The notes beneath the pieces were generated by a model that had not been told where the DNA came from, did no database searches, and saw only the letters and a list, made by a program, of their open reading frames with translations. Shown one piece after another: positions 19,299-28,297 of a DNA stretch of 64,000 nt. The stretch comes from Chitinophagaceae bacterium (GTDB lineage Bacteria > Bacteroidota > Bacteroidia > Chitinophagales > Chitinophagaceae): NCBI GenBank assembly GCA_016708765.1, contig JADJFD010000002.1, positions 124,001 to 188,000 on the forward strand, written 5' to 3'. Both the position numbers and the translations under genes were made by a program. The number at the start of each line of letters is the position of its first letter. Position 1 is the first letter of the stretch.

Positions 19299-19341
19299 CC
19301 TCTTAAATGCAAGAGGGGCAATGGTTAAGGGTTAATCCCTT
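19299..19341 (-). promoter_or_regulatory. Two small hairpins between two mobile-element genes
   Basis: In the 101-bp spacer, CCTCTT/AAGAGG (19299-19316) and AAGGG-TTAAT-CCCTT (19327-19341) can each form a stem. They lie downstream of the 355-aa gene and upstream of the HTH gene. A T-run is not obvious after either stem on the minus strand, so an operator role is as likely as termination. Confidence 0.35.
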
Positions 19342-19370
19342 ACTCACATTACTGAATAATCTTAATTTTT

Positions 19371-20438
19371 TTATTGCAGATGTTTAAAAATCTTGTCAAT
19401 GGTTGTCTTTTCCTTTGGTTCAATTTTGTTCTTTGAACCACTTGCTGAAAGGTTGTTTGCAGTTATCAGTGTATCCTTTTTGGAATAGAAGATTTTTGAC
19501 TTTTCAATGTTCGACAATGTCAGGCTATTGAAGTAGGGTATGAACTTATCAATGCAATAACGGAAGTGTTTGGTTTCGCAGCCTAATTGAATTTTAACTG
19601 CACCGGGCAAGATACTCTTTGCTGTAAAAGCCTTTATTAATTCATCAGCACTGGTGACATCATCATTCAGTAATTCTATTTGATGGCACAACTGATTAAC
19701 AACCGTTGTGAGCTTTGCAATATCATCTTTGAAACCGAAGTGAATTGCTTCCTGGTTGCCGTTGTACTCGGTGCTTCCTTTTTCATCTGCTGCTGGCGGT
19801 CCTACATACTCTAATTGCTGAACGGTGGACAATGGTTCTTCCAAATCCAACACATAAAAATCTTCAATGGTTGTTGTTTGTGAAAGGCTTGCCTTGAACT
19901 GTTCCTGTATGCTGAAATAAAGCTGAACGAGGCTATGCTTTAAGTAATACAAAGCGAAGTGAACAACGTTGCTTTGTGCATCAGGAACCGTTGTAAAACC
20001 CTGCTCATTTAATTCTGTGGTAACCTGCTTGGCTAATACTCTCACATTGGTAAGGGTCTTGCCAACCTGATAGCGAATATCAACTAACTCTGTCCAGTTT
20101 GCAGCTTGCTGCAATACTGCATTGAAAACACGAAGTGTTTCTCCGGTGATTATGAAATAATAAAAATGAGTAACGGCATCTTTATACTTTGGCAAATCCG
20201 TTTTGTATAAAAGCTGCTGCAATGCTGTGTTGCCTATGGTTTCATCAGCCACTATTTTTTGAAGCGTTGGGTAATCAACCAACAATGCTGTGAGTTGCGA
20301 AAGCAACTCTGCATTGGTGCTGGGTGAAGCTGCTTTTGCAGCTTTCACCAATTCAGTGAACCGCCTTGTGTTGGTGGTGTCTAATTTCCACGGCTTCAAT
20401 ACACCGTGCATGATGCTGTCTAATACTTTTACTTCCAT
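19371..20438 (-). CDS. Unknown mobile-element protein (RteC/DUF6617-like C-terminus)
   Basis: A 355-residue soluble protein that starts 2 bp after the integrase stop, so probably co-transcribed with it. The N-terminal 220 residues are mostly helical. The C-terminal about 110 residues, beginning IHFGFKDDIAKLTTVVNQLC and including GAVKIQLGCETKHFRYCIDKF, resemble a domain that I associate with accessory proteins of Bacteroidota conjugative or mobilisable elements (RteC or DUF6617-like). No catalytic motif, signal peptide or membrane segment. I do not assign a function. Confidence 0.75.
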   Translation of the reverse strand: MEVKVLDSIMHGVLKPWKLDTTNTRRFTELVKAAKAASPSTNAELLSQLTALLVDYPTLQKIVADETIGNTALQQLLYKTDLPKYKDAVTHFYYFIITGETLRVFNAVLQQAANWTELVDIRYQVGKTLTNVRVLAKQVTTELNEQGFTTVPDAQSNVVHFALYYLKHSLVQLYFSIQEQFKASLSQTTTIEDFYVLDLEEPLSTVQQLEYVGPPAADEKGSTEYNGNQEAIHFGFKDDIAKLTTVVNQLCHQIELLNDDVTSADELIKAFTAKSILPGAVKIQLGCETKHFRYCIDKFIPYFNSLTLSNIEKSKIFYSKKDTLITANNLSASGSKNKIEPKEKTTIDKIFKHLQ

Positions 20439-20440
20439 CG

Positions 20441-21547
20441 CTATAAGTCTAATTTAATTTTATTGGCGGCCTCCTGTTTTTTATGGTCAATTACCTTAGC
20501 GTAAATTTCGGTTGTTTTTAAATGCCTGTGACCTAAGAGTTTTGAAACCGTGTAAATATCTGTTCCCAATGTAATTTGTAAAGTGGCGTAGGTATGCCTT
20601 GCACAGTGAAAAGTGATGTGCTTGGTGATACCTGCTTTCATTACCCATTCACGGAGTTTTAAGTTATGCCAGGCACTGTAATACAATCCTTCAAATACTT
20701 TATCATCCTGCTTTCTTCTTTCGCCTAAAAGCGAAAAGGCTTGTTCTGAAATGGGCAATGTTTCTGCTCCCTTTGTTTTCTTCTGCCTGAAACGGATGTA
20801 ATACCCGGACTGCTCAGAGTGCTGCACTTCTGACCAAACCAACTTTTCTATATCCGACCAACGCAAACCACTCAATGCAGAAAAGATGAAAGCATTTTTG
20901 AGCACCGGCATTTCACACTCCACTTTTGCTGCTGCCTGTAATTCTTCCAAAGTGAGAAACTCTCTATCAGGATCATCTGACCTGATGCCTTCCACCTGGT
21001 TTGCAGGATTGGTTTGTATGATGCCTTCTTTTACTGCTTCCTTCAAAGCTGCGGTTACCTTGCTGAAATAAGAGGACTGTGAATTTTGCGAAAGGTGTTT
21101 ATTGGTTTTGCTCTTGGCTTCGGATATGAGATAGGTTTTGAAATCTTCCAGCCAGTTTTTATCAACGTCTTTAAATGATGCACCATTTTTGGCAAACTTC
21201 TTCAGGTGTTTCAGCACACTATCCCAATTGCCCCAATTTCCCTCGCTGCCTTTCCTTTTCTCGGTAAGCCTTTCAAAGTAGGCAATGAAACTGCCTTTGG
21301 CTTTATCGGTATCCCGAAAGCCATATTCTTCATTCTTTATCTGGAGCAATCTTTTTGACCGGATGGCTTCTGCCAGGATCATTGTTTTACGGTTCTCTTC
21401 CTTCTGCTCTTTGGTGAGCTTGCCTTTCTCCGGCTCGGGTATGATGTATAATTGCAAATACTCATAGTCTCTTTTACCATCACCATAGTAATCAAGATAC
21501 AGGCTGATTTTATCGCCCTTTTTGCGTTGTCTTAAAGTTACTGTCAT
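20441..21547 (-). CDS. Tyrosine site-specific integrase of the element
   Basis: A 368-residue tyrosine recombinase with an Arm-type N-terminus (residues 1-75), SAM-like core-binding domain (80-185) and catalytic domain (195-368). Catalytic residues are visible: Arg229 in SGLRWSD, His314 and Arg317 in FHCARHTYA, His340 in LLGHRH and Tyr349 in TTEIYAKV. This is the family typical of Bacteroidota integrative elements. Its start overlaps the stop of the Xis-like gene (ATGA) and the pair lies 565 bp from the mnmE attachment core. Frame intact, all active-site residues present, so the element may still be mobile. Confidence 0.95.
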   Translation of the reverse strand: MTVTLRQRKKGDKISLYLDYYGDGKRDYEYLQLYIIPEPEKGKLTKEQKEENRKTMILAEAIRSKRLLQIKNEEYGFRDTDKAKGSFIAYFERLTEKRKGSEGNWGNWDSVLKHLKKFAKNGASFKDVDKNWLEDFKTYLISEAKSKTNKHLSQNSQSSYFSKVTAALKEAVKEGIIQTNPANQVEGIRSDDPDREFLTLEELQAAAKVECEMPVLKNAFIFSALSGLRWSDIEKLVWSEVQHSEQSGYYIRFRQKKTKGAETLPISEQAFSLLGERRKQDDKVFEGLYYSAWHNLKLREWVMKAGITKHITFHCARHTYATLQITLGTDIYTVSKLLGHRHLKTTEIYAKVIDHKKQEAANKIKLDL

Positions 21548-21903
21548 GCTTCAGTTAATTTGAATAGTTCGTTGATAGCTGTTCGGGGGATACGGGTACT
21601 TCTGCCCAACTTACCTGCTTTGAGTTCGCCTTTGTCGATGAGCCTGTATATGGTCCATCGGCTGGCGTTGATTAACTGGCAGGCTTCATCTACGGTTAGA
21701 AATTCCTTTTGAGAAATGGCAGGGTTGTACATGGCTTTCTCGGTTTCTTCCTTGATGGCCACTTCAATTTTTTCATCCCGCTTCCGTTGTTTGTATGCTC
21801 TCTTGGCACAGGTATCTGAGCAAAACTGTGTAACAGTAGTCTTGGCGGTAAACCGGTTACCGCAGTGCTGACAAGTTTTTTGTAGACGAATGTTGCTGCT
21901 CAT
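21544..21903 (-). CDS. Xis-like HTH protein with N-terminal zinc-finger motif
   Basis: From ATG 21903 (119 residues; the frame extends upstream to 22014 through repeats of the attachment region, which I do not consider coding). Residues 8-35 have CQHC and CSDTC pairs, a possible zinc finger, followed by a basic segment KRAYKQRKR. Residues 60-115 form a HTH_17 fold: LTVDEACQLINASRWTIYRL, then GELKAGKLGRSTRIPRTAI. It ends in an ATGA overlap with the integrase, as expected for a recombination directionality factor. The zinc-finger plus excisionase-HTH combination is common in this phylum. Confidence 0.85.
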   Translation of the reverse strand: MSSNIRLQKTCQHCGNRFTAKTTVTQFCSDTCAKRAYKQRKRDEKIEVAIKEETEKAMYNPAISQKEFLTVDEACQLINASRWTIYRLIDKGELKAGKLGRSTRIPRTAINELFKLTEA

Positions 21904-21918
21904 TTTGTTGCCTGTTGT

Positions 21919-22045
21919 TGCTACATGTAGCAGCTTGTAGCTGTATGTAGCATGTTCTCTCCCGAGTGTTGCCTGATTTGTGGGCAACAAATCTGGGCAA
22001 CAATCAGGCAACAAATATAGGTAAAAAAGTGGAGTTGGGCAACAA
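21919..22045. repeat. Cluster of GGCAACAA repeats and a TGCTACATGTAGCA palindrome beside the attachment site
   Basis: GGCAACAA occurs at 21983, 21996, 22007 and 22038, with GTTGCC in opposite orientation near 21908 and 21969. A perfect 14-bp palindrome TGCTACATGTAGCA lies at 21919-21932, followed by further TGTAGC units. The arrangement between the Xis/integrase genes and the att core is what arm-type binding sites for Int and Xis would look like; that role is inference. Confidence 0.6.
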
Positions 22046-22089
22046 ATAAAAGAAAGATAAATCAGCTAAAAGCTAACAATAACAGGCAT

Positions 22090-23490
22090 TTATGAAACAA
22101 AGGAAAGATAGTTACTTTCCGATACAGAACTTCGAAAAATATAATCCAGTTGGTCTTCATGAGTAATCTCACCTGTTATTTCACCAAGATACTGTAAGCA
22201 ACGGCGGATATCTAATGCTAGTAAATCGCCTGACAGTTTATTATCCAATCCATTTTTAATTTCTGTTAGCGAAATTGCTACTTCTTTCAATGCATGATAA
22301 TGCCTTGCATTGGTAACAACTGTACTCTCCATTTGCAAAGAGCCTTGCAATACTGCATCTACCATTCTTTCTTTTAATACTTCTGTATGCAGATGATGTT
22401 TGGCAGAAATGAATATCATTCCTCCAACAGATGAAAATTTATTTTTGACTTCGGCTTCGCCAGGAATATCAATCTTATTGGCGACTAATAAAAATTTCAA
22501 TTCCTGCTGTTGCAATTCAATCTTCTTATTGACTACTTCTTCAACGGTATCTGTTCCGTCAAACAGGTAAACTACAAGGTCGGCATTTTTAATTTTTGCT
22601 AAGCTTCTTTCCACGCCTTCGCTTTCAATAATATCTGCCGTGTGTTGTCGTATACCTGCCGTATCAATTAACCTGAAGAGAATGCCGTCAATATTTATTA
22701 TTTCTTCAATTGTATCTCTTGTAGTACCTGCTATGTCGCTTACGATAGCTCTATTCTCATTTAATAAACTGTTCAACAAGGTTGATTTACCTGCATTCGG
22801 CTTTCCCACTATCGCTACGCTTACACCATTCTTAATTACATTACCAAGAGAAAATGAATTAATTAGTTGGTTAGTAGATGTAGACAGTTCTTCTATCAAT
22901 TCATAAAACTGTTTACGGTCTGCAAACTCTACATCTTCCTGACTAAAATCCAACTCCAGTTCAATCAATGCAGAAAAAGTAATCAGCCTGTCTCTTAGCA
23001 TTTTTAAATTTTCGGAAAAGCCACCCCGCATTGTATGCAAAGCTGCTTTCTGTGATGCTGCAGAGTTCGAAGCAATTAAATCAGCCACAGATTCTGCTTG
23101 TGCCAAATCTAGTTTCCCATTTAAGAAAGCTCTTTGTGTAAACTCTCCGGCTTTAGCCAACCTTGCGCCGCTTTTTATGCAAGCATTAATTATTTGCTGC
23201 TGTACAAATGGTGAACCATGACAACTTATTTCAACCACATCTTCACCAGTGTATGATTTTGGACCTTTGTAAATTGACACAACTACTTCATCAAGTATTG
23301 TTTCTTCTTCCTTTAAAAAACCAACATGCAATGTGTGTGAAGGTTGTTGCAATAAATTTTTAGAAGGAAATAATGTATTAATAATACTAAAAGATTTTTC
23401 TCCGCTTAAACGAATAACACCAATGGCTCCAATGCCCGGTGCCGTTGCTAGTGCTACAATTGTATCATCCCAGCCAGATAATTTATTCAT
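22090..23490 (-). CDS. mnmE: tRNA modification GTPase MnmE (TrmE), C-terminal end frameshifted
   Basis: MnmE with MnmG makes the 5-carboxymethylaminomethyl modification at U34 of certain tRNAs. Visible: N-terminal tetrahydrofolate-binding domain (IVALATAPGIGAIGVIRLSG), the G domain with GKPNAGKST, DIAGTTRDTIEE, DTAG and NKID, and the helical C-terminus. The family ends with FCIGK, whose Cys is essential. Here the frame reads SSVSESNYLSFVS and stops at 22090 because one T is missing after CGAAG; adding it restores RSFCIGK and a stop at 22112. The missing base lies at the edge of the integration site, so it could be real, but it matches the homopolymer errors seen across the window. Confidence 0.95.
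   Translation of the reverse strand: MNKLSGWDDTIVALATAPGIGAIGVIRLSGEKSFSIINTLFPSKNLLQQPSHTLHVGFLKEEETILDEVVVSIYKGPKSYTGEDVVEISCHGSPFVQQQIINACIKSGARLAKAGEFTQRAFLNGKLDLAQAESVADLIASNSAASQKAALHTMRGGFSENLKMLRDRLITFSALIELELDFSQEDVEFADRKQFYELIEELSTSTNQLINSFSLGNVIKNGVSVAIVGKPNAGKSTLLNSLLNENRAIVSDIAGTTRDTIEEIINIDGILFRLIDTAGIRQHTADIIESEGVERSLAKIKNADLVVYLFDGTDTVEEVVNKKIELQQQELKFLLVANKIDIPGEAEVKNKFSSVGGMIFISAKHHLHTEVLKERMVDAVLQGSLQMESTVVTNARHYHALKEVAISLTEIKNGLDNKLSGDLLALDIRRCLQYLGEITGEITHEDQLDYIFRSSVSESNYLSFVS
22112..22129. other. Attachment site core (att) in the 3' end of mnmE
   Basis: On the minus strand the 18 bp read TTCTGTATCGGAAAGTAA, encoding the conserved FCIGK-stop end of MnmE. The same gene end, with nearly the same 18 bp, is the attachment site of SGI1-family islands. 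The integrase lies just to the left. The matching copy at the other end of the element would be outside the window, so the exact crossover is not shown here. Confidence 0.75.
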
Positions 23491-23546
23491 TGCATCAAAA
23501 ATAAACTAATTGATGCTTATCATTTGAAGAGCTAGGGTAATAAAAG

Positions 23547-23577
23547 AAAAAGCCTCCCGATTAATCGGAAGGCTTTT
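23547..23577 (-). terminator. Rho-independent terminator after the exbB-exbD-exbD-tonB operon
   Basis: On the minus strand AAAAGCCT-CCGATTAATCGG-AGGCTTTT forms a long stem with a one-base mismatch and is followed by TTTTTCTTTT. It lies 22 bp after the tonB stop and before mnmE. Confidence 0.8.
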
Positions 23578-23598
23578 ATATAAAATGTCGTTTATAAA

Positions 23599-24429
23599 TT
23601 ACTCGCTAAGAACCTGGAAAGTGATAGGCTGCTTACGATAAGCTTTTACCTGACGGCCATTCTGAACAGCTGGTGTCCATTTTGGTCCTTTCTTAATAAC
23701 TCTCATCGCTTCACCTTCCATTCCATATCCATGATTGGTTAAAGCTTTTACATCACTGATATTACCTTCTTTATCCACGATAAACTGCACAATAGTAGTG
23801 TATGTTCCTTCCGGAGCACCACCGTCTGTTGCTACCTGACCATTACAGTTTTGTTCAAGATAACGACGCCATTTACCATCTCCACCAGGAAAACTGGCTT
23901 CAATTTCCACTTTGTCAAATATCTTGTTCTCGTCTTCTACTTTCTTTACTTCAATGATTTGCTTTCCTTCGTCAATCTGTGCAGGAGCGGCAATACCAAT
24001 ATCTTTTACACCTTCCTGACTGATTTCGGCAATCTTCACCTCTTTCAGCTCTTCCTGTGGCGGTGGTGGTTTTTCAACTTCCTCGTCCTTTTTAATAATT
24101 GGAGGAGTAAATTGTTTCATTTCCACTTTTGGAGGATCTGGTTTTGGAGGAGGAGGAGGGGGTGGAGGTGGTGGTGGTGGTTTGTCCTCCTGCTTGATGT
24201 CCTGAATGGTCATTTCGTTTGTCTTAATCTTCTTATCGTCACTGTCTTTCATTGCACTTGCAAGGAATGAACCTAATAAAGCAAGTAATGCAATTGAAGC
24301 AGTGATAATAAGAGCTTTGGTGATCCGGCGGTTGTAGGATTTTCTTAAATCATATGCCCCGTAATCTTTGTTCCTGTCTTCAAAAATGATGTCAAGAACA
24401 TCGGCTGATAAAATTTTGTTTGCTTCCAT
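23599..24429 (-). CDS. tonB: TonB energy transducer
   Basis: A 276-residue inner-membrane protein that links the ExbB/ExbD proton motor to outer-membrane TonB-dependent transporters. The cytoplasmic N-terminus has the Bacteroidota signature DIIFEDRNKDYGAYDLRKSY (residues 13-32), then one membrane segment at about 37-58, a periplasmic Pro-rich region with a run of 12 prolines near 88-99, and the C-terminal TonB fold from about 178 (ASFPGG, VQFIVDKEGNISDVKAL, PITFQVL). Last gene of the exbB-exbD-exbD-tonB operon, 56 bp after exbD, and followed by a clear terminator. A paralogue lies at 47348-48181. Confidence 0.95.
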   Translation of the reverse strand: MEANKILSADVLDIIFEDRNKDYGAYDLRKSYNRRITKALIITASIALLALLGSFLASAMKDSDDKKIKTNEMTIQDIKQEDKPPPPPPPPPPPPKPDPPKVEMKQFTPPIIKKDEEVEKPPPPQEELKEVKIAEISQEGVKDIGIAAPAQIDEGKQIIEVKKVEDENKIFDKVEIEASFPGGDGKWRRYLEQNCNGQVATDGGAPEGTYTTIVQFIVDKEGNISDVKALTNHGYGMEGEAMRVIKKGPKWTPAVQNGRQVKAYRKQPITFQVLSE

Positions 24430-24485
24430 AATTCAATTTTTTATAAGATGCGGAAATGATGTTATTGCATAAGAAACAAAGAAAA

Positions 24486-25130
24486 TTATTTTGGTTCAGA
24501 TGCTTCTGTAGCTTTAATCAATTCCTTTTCTTCTTTTAGTAATTTAACCATTGCATACCTCTTAACCTTGTTAATCGTCATCTCATCTAAAATATCAACA
24601 GTGTTTTTATAAGTAGCATCTTCGTCAGGTTTTATAATCACTACAAAGTCCATATCCTTACAGGCATTTTCCCAATTAGGGTCACCTTTTTTCTTAGCTG
24701 CTGCTTTTTCATCTTCGCAGGATTTCGGATCAACCGTTGCAGGATTAAATCTGCTGATAACTTCAGTTTTTTTGTCAATGATGATTTGACGAATACCCTT
24801 CATAGTTGTTTGCTTGAAGTTATTTACTCCTTCGGCTACTTGCAATTGACCTTCATAATAATAAACCTGGTTGCCTTTGCCTAACATTAGCGTAAGTACA
24901 CCTGATTGTTTTACTTCGGTTTTCTTTTTGTCATCATCTACATCTTTAGGCATGTTCAAATCCAAGGTAGTTGGCGTTGACATTGTAGCCGTAAATACGA
25001 AAAAAGTAATTAACAGAAAACCAAGATCCACCATGGGAGTCATATCTACTCGAGTAGAAAGCTTTTTTGCCTTTTTAACTCCCGGTCCTTTTTTGTGGCC
25101 GCTATCGCCACCACCTTCTATACTTGCCAT
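24486..25130 (-). CDS. exbD: ExbD-type biopolymer transport protein (second copy)
   Basis: A 214-residue protein with one N-terminal membrane helix carrying the proton-conducting Asp in DMTPMVDLGFLLITFF (residues about 30-45) and a periplasmic domain. The periplasmic part has a cysteine-containing insert (SCEDEK, NACKD) and FVVIIKPDEDATYKN. It works in the ExbB-ExbD motor driving TonB. It follows the first exbD by 30 bp; two exbD genes per operon are normal in Bacteroidota. Confidence 0.94.
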   Translation of the reverse strand: MASIEGGGDSGHKKGPGVKKAKKLSTRVDMTPMVDLGFLLITFFVFTATMSTPTTLDLNMPKDVDDDKKKTEVKQSGVLTLMLGKGNQVYYYEGQLQVAEGVNNFKQTTMKGIRQIIIDKKTEVISRFNPATVDPKSCEDEKAAAKKKGDPNWENACKDMDFVVIIKPDEDATYKNTVDILDEMTINKVKRYAMVKLLKEEKELIKATEASEPK

Positions 25131-25160
25131 TTTAAGACTGGTTTAAAATGAGTTGATAAA

Positions 25161-25814
25161 TTATTTTAATCTTTTTTGTTCTAAATCCAATGCAGAACCA
25201 GCTGGTATATCATCTAAAGAAGTAACAAGAGAATATTTAAATTCTTCATTCTTCTTCAAAGCTTCAATTACTGCTTCAAAAGCGGGATATTTCGAATTGC
25301 CATCTCCTTTAATAAGATATATCAGTTTTTCACCTGCAAAAGCATTTTTAGAAGCTTGTATCCACCAAAACAACTGGTTATTAGTAGAATCCATAACAGG
25401 AATTCCAGGTTGCTTTACGTTTATTTGCTCCTTAGCATCGATATCGAGCAACTGCTTTAACCCTGCAAAAGGGACTCCCACCATGTATGTTTTTTTGAAA
25501 TTATTAATCTGTGCAGGTGTAAGACCAAGTTTTTGAGTCTCATTTACACCATTAATAATTGCATCAAACTTACCTGGATCCTTTTCAGATAACAGTGTGA
25601 AATAAACCTTATTGGTTGAATCGGTAGCAATTAATACAGCATTGCTTTCCGGCATTTTTTGTGATAATACCGATCCTGGAGTTTTAATCTCTACAGGTTC
25701 TGGCGGCTTGAATTTAGTAGCCATGATAAAGAAGGAAAGTATCAGAAACGCTATGTCCACAAAGGGAGTCATATCCGTGTCGGTACTTTTCCTTGGTATT
25801 TTAATACTCGGCAT
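25161..25814 (-). CDS. exbD: ExbD-type biopolymer transport protein (first copy)
   Basis: A 217-residue protein with the same layout as its downstream paralogue: short cytoplasmic N-terminus, membrane helix with DMTPFVDIAFLILSFF (residues about 14-29), and a periplasmic domain with TKFKPPEPVEIKTP and LIYLIKGDGNSKYPAFEAVI. The conserved Asp of the helix is present. It lies between exbB (69 bp upstream) and the second exbD. The two ExbD proteins probably form heteromeric or alternative partners of the same ExbB pentamer; which transporter they serve cannot be told. Confidence 0.94.
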   Translation of the reverse strand: MPSIKIPRKSTDTDMTPFVDIAFLILSFFIMATKFKPPEPVEIKTPGSVLSQKMPESNAVLIATDSTNKVYFTLLSEKDPGKFDAIINGVNETQKLGLTPAQINNFKKTYMVGVPFAGLKQLLDIDAKEQINVKQPGIPVMDSTNNQLFWWIQASKNAFAGEKLIYLIKGDGNSKYPAFEAVIEALKKNEEFKYSLVTSLDDIPAGSALDLEQKRLK

Positions 25815-25882
25815 GATTACATTTGTTTATAATGAGATGAATTTGTTCATGTTTTCCATACAAAAAGCTTGCAAAACCTGTA

Positions 25883-26743
25883 TTATTTATACAGAGAAGC
25901 AAAACTTTGAGTTAAAGTAAACCCAGATTCATCAATACCATAAGTTATAGAATCAATCTTAGTAGTAAATACGTTATACATAATAAGTGCCAATGCTGAG
26001 GTTCCAATACCTAAAGCCGTGTTGTACAAGGCCTCAGAAATACCTACAGCCAGATCACCAGCAGCACCTGCACCACCATCTTTACCAAGCGCAGCAAAAG
26101 AACGGATCATACCCAATACCGTACCCAATAGGGCCACAAGTGTACCTACGGATGTAATAGTAGAAAGGAATACCAGATTTTTCTGCAACATAGGTAACTC
26201 CAATGCAGTAGCTTCTTCTACTTCTTTTTGTATAGAAACAACTTTCTGCTCGGTAGTTAAACCACCTTCATTAATCATTTCTTTGTAACGACGAAGACCA
26301 GCTTTCATAACATTTCCAACTGAACCTCTTTGCTTGTCACACTCAGAAAGTGCAGCATCCACATTACGGTTAGCTAAATGATATTGAACTTTTCTGACAA
26401 AATCAGAAATAGATCCGTTTCCTAATGCCTTACGAATAGTAAGAAGACGTTCAATAGAGAATACAACCACAATCAAAAACATTCCAATCAATAATGGAAC
26501 GATGATACCACCTTCATAGATTGCATGAAATGCATCATTAGGCTTCCTGTGATGTGGCCAAAATCCACCTGCTGGATCTGGTTCACCAAAGCCACTTGCG
26601 GCTCCCATCATAAATCGCCAAATGGCATACCCTGCCACAATACAAACTACTGGTGCAATCCAGGAAATCATATTGCTACTCTTTTTTGGCTGTACTGAAG
26701 TAGCCTTAACTGATGCTGACGCAGTTGGTTTAATTTCTGCCAT
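25883..26743 (-). CDS. exbB: MotA/TolQ/ExbB proton channel protein
   Basis: A 286-residue ExbB with an extra N-terminal membrane helix (residues about 25-48), as in Bacteroidota, then a helix near 78-97, a cytoplasmic domain (VRKVQYHLANRNVDAALSEC), and two C-terminal helices with STITSVGTLVALLGTVLGMI and SEALYNTALGIGTSALALIM. The TVLGM and ISEAL segments are typical of the family. First gene of the exbB-exbD-exbD-tonB operon; the 220-bp region upstream (26744-26964) is AT-rich and probably contains its promoter, though I see no full consensus. Confidence 0.95.
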   Translation of the reverse strand: MAEIKPTASASVKATSVQPKKSSNMISWIAPVVCIVAGYAIWRFMMGAASGFGEPDPAGGFWPHHRKPNDAFHAIYEGGIIVPLLIGMFLIVVVFSIERLLTIRKALGNGSISDFVRKVQYHLANRNVDAALSECDKQRGSVGNVMKAGLRRYKEMINEGGLTTEQKVVSIQKEVEEATALELPMLQKNLVFLSTITSVGTLVALLGTVLGMIRSFAALGKDGGAGAAGDLAVGISEALYNTALGIGTSALALIMYNVFTTKIDSITYGIDESGFTLTQSFASLYK

Positions 26744-26964
26744 GTTCTTAAATTTTTTAGTTTTTTAAATTTTTAGATACTAATCGCTTAATTCGAAGTT
26801 ACAATGCTAAGAAAAAAGATTTAAAAAGAAACTCCCTTTATCATTTTTTAATAGGAAAGGTCAAGTTAAGGATTTTTTCATCTTGAACAAGTCTGATGCA
26901 AATAATTTAATAAGATTTCTAAATAAATTTGAAAGAATTGAATTTTAGTCAATTTTTCAAGGTA

Positions 26965-28238
26965 CTATTCGTAGCGCAGTGCCTCTATGGGATTTAGCTT
27001 TCCGGCCTTCATTGCCGGGTACAAACCGGCAAGAAGTCCTACAATTGTACAAATGACAATACCATATAAAACCCAATCCCAGGGAATGACAAATCCTGTG
27101 TTCAAAACAAAAGAAAAAGATTGCCCACCATTACGCCTAAAACAATTCCTAACAAAGCTCCCAATACACTTATTATGATAGCCTCTAAAAGGAACTGACG
27201 GCTTACCATTTTACTTTTTCCCCCAATTGCTTTTATCAGCCCTACTTCCCTTGTTCGCTCAGAAACTGAAACCAGCATAATATTCATTAAGCCAATTGCA
27301 GCACCTATTAATGTAATAAGCCCAATTACAGTTGCAGAAATGGTAAGAAACCGTAAACTATTAATTGCCTTTTCCGCAATGCTATCGCTTCTATCAATTA
27401 CAAAATTACTTTCTTCTGTAGTGGCAAGTTTGCGAATAGACCTGAAGACTCCTTCTGCTTCACCCATGGCAGCATTCACTTGTTGTAAATCATTTGTCAT
27501 AACCGCCATTACAAATGAATAGCCTGATGGAAAATTCTGATCTACATTGGTGTAGGAAGTAATGATGACATTATCTCTACTAAAACCAAAAGTGGAGCCT
27601 CGGCTTTCCAATACACCTAGCACTCTATATGGGATATTGTTAAGTCGAATAACTGAATTTACCGCTCTGCTGATGCCTTCTTTAAAAAGTGTGTTTGCTA
27701 CGTCGTAACCAAGAATACAAACATTACGACCTGTGTGAACATCCATACTGTTCAGATTTCTTCCTAACTGTAATGAAAATCCATTCAGTATTAAATAATT
27801 TTCATCGCCGCCGAACAAGGTAATATTTGGCGTTGTTTTTCTTGATTCATGCGAAGCAATATTATTTCTGTTGCCAAAAATGGAAATGCTTTTGGTAGCT
27901 GGAAATGCAAACCGCTGCATAAATAATTCGGCATCCTGCTTTGTTATGTTCTTTCCAAGGCTTGATATTTTTTCTTTTTTAGCTCCTTTCTTTTTTAGCT
28001 TAACCTCCTTCCCGCCACCGCCAAATTTTATATTTCGTTCTTTAAACCGAATGGTGAAACTGTTTGCTCCCATAGTGGAAAAGCTTTCCGAAAATTTTTG
28101 ATTCATTGCTTTTATAGCAGTAATAATTCCTACCAAAGCCATTATTCCAAACGCAATGATAGATATGGTAAGTCCGCTACGAAGTTTATTGCTACGAACT
28201 GTTCTGAATGCTAATGAAAAAACATCGCTTGTATTCAT
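26965..28238 (-). CDS. MacB/FtsX-type ABC transporter permease (one frameshift)
   Basis: About 424 residues after joining two frames. The N-terminus has one membrane helix (SGLTISIIAFGIMALVGIIT), followed by the MacB periplasmic core domain and the FtsX domain with RFLTISATVIGLITLIGAAIGLMNIMLVSVSERTREVGLIKAIG (written here only as its ends: RFLTISATVIGL and RTREVGLIKAIG). The first frame stops early at 27102 with LFLLF; adding one T to the T5 run near 27119 continues through FVIPWDWVLYG and the family ending AMKAGKLNPIEALRYE, with a stop at 26965. The ATPase partner is not adjacent. It follows nuoN by 59 bp but is functionally unrelated. Confidence 0.85.
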
Positions 28239-28297
28239 CTTCCCCGAAATTAAGAAAAAGATACTGGCAAGTAGCGAAACATTACAAATGGTAACTA

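Larger units (their letters stand above)
1..22129. mobile_element. Integrative element inserted at the 3' end of mnmE, carrying a BREX-like/Argonaute operon (left end outside window)
   Basis: The right boundary is set by the 3' end of mnmE at 22112-22129. Immediately inside it are an Xis-like HTH gene and a tyrosine integrase, followed by typical Bacteroidota mobile-element genes (DUF3987 primase-like protein, small HTH protein) and then the defence-type operon. All genes are on the minus strand, reading away from the attachment site. From the mnmE boundary to the left edge no housekeeping gene appears, so the element is at least 22 kb. The left attachment site and any remaining cargo lie outside the window. 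The boundary on the right is well supported; that everything to position 1 belongs to one element is inferred from continuity of the operon. Confidence 0.8.

Noticed and set aside
22030..22130. tRNA gene as the integration target
   Set aside because: No cloverleaf is visible; the boundary is the mnmE 3' end.
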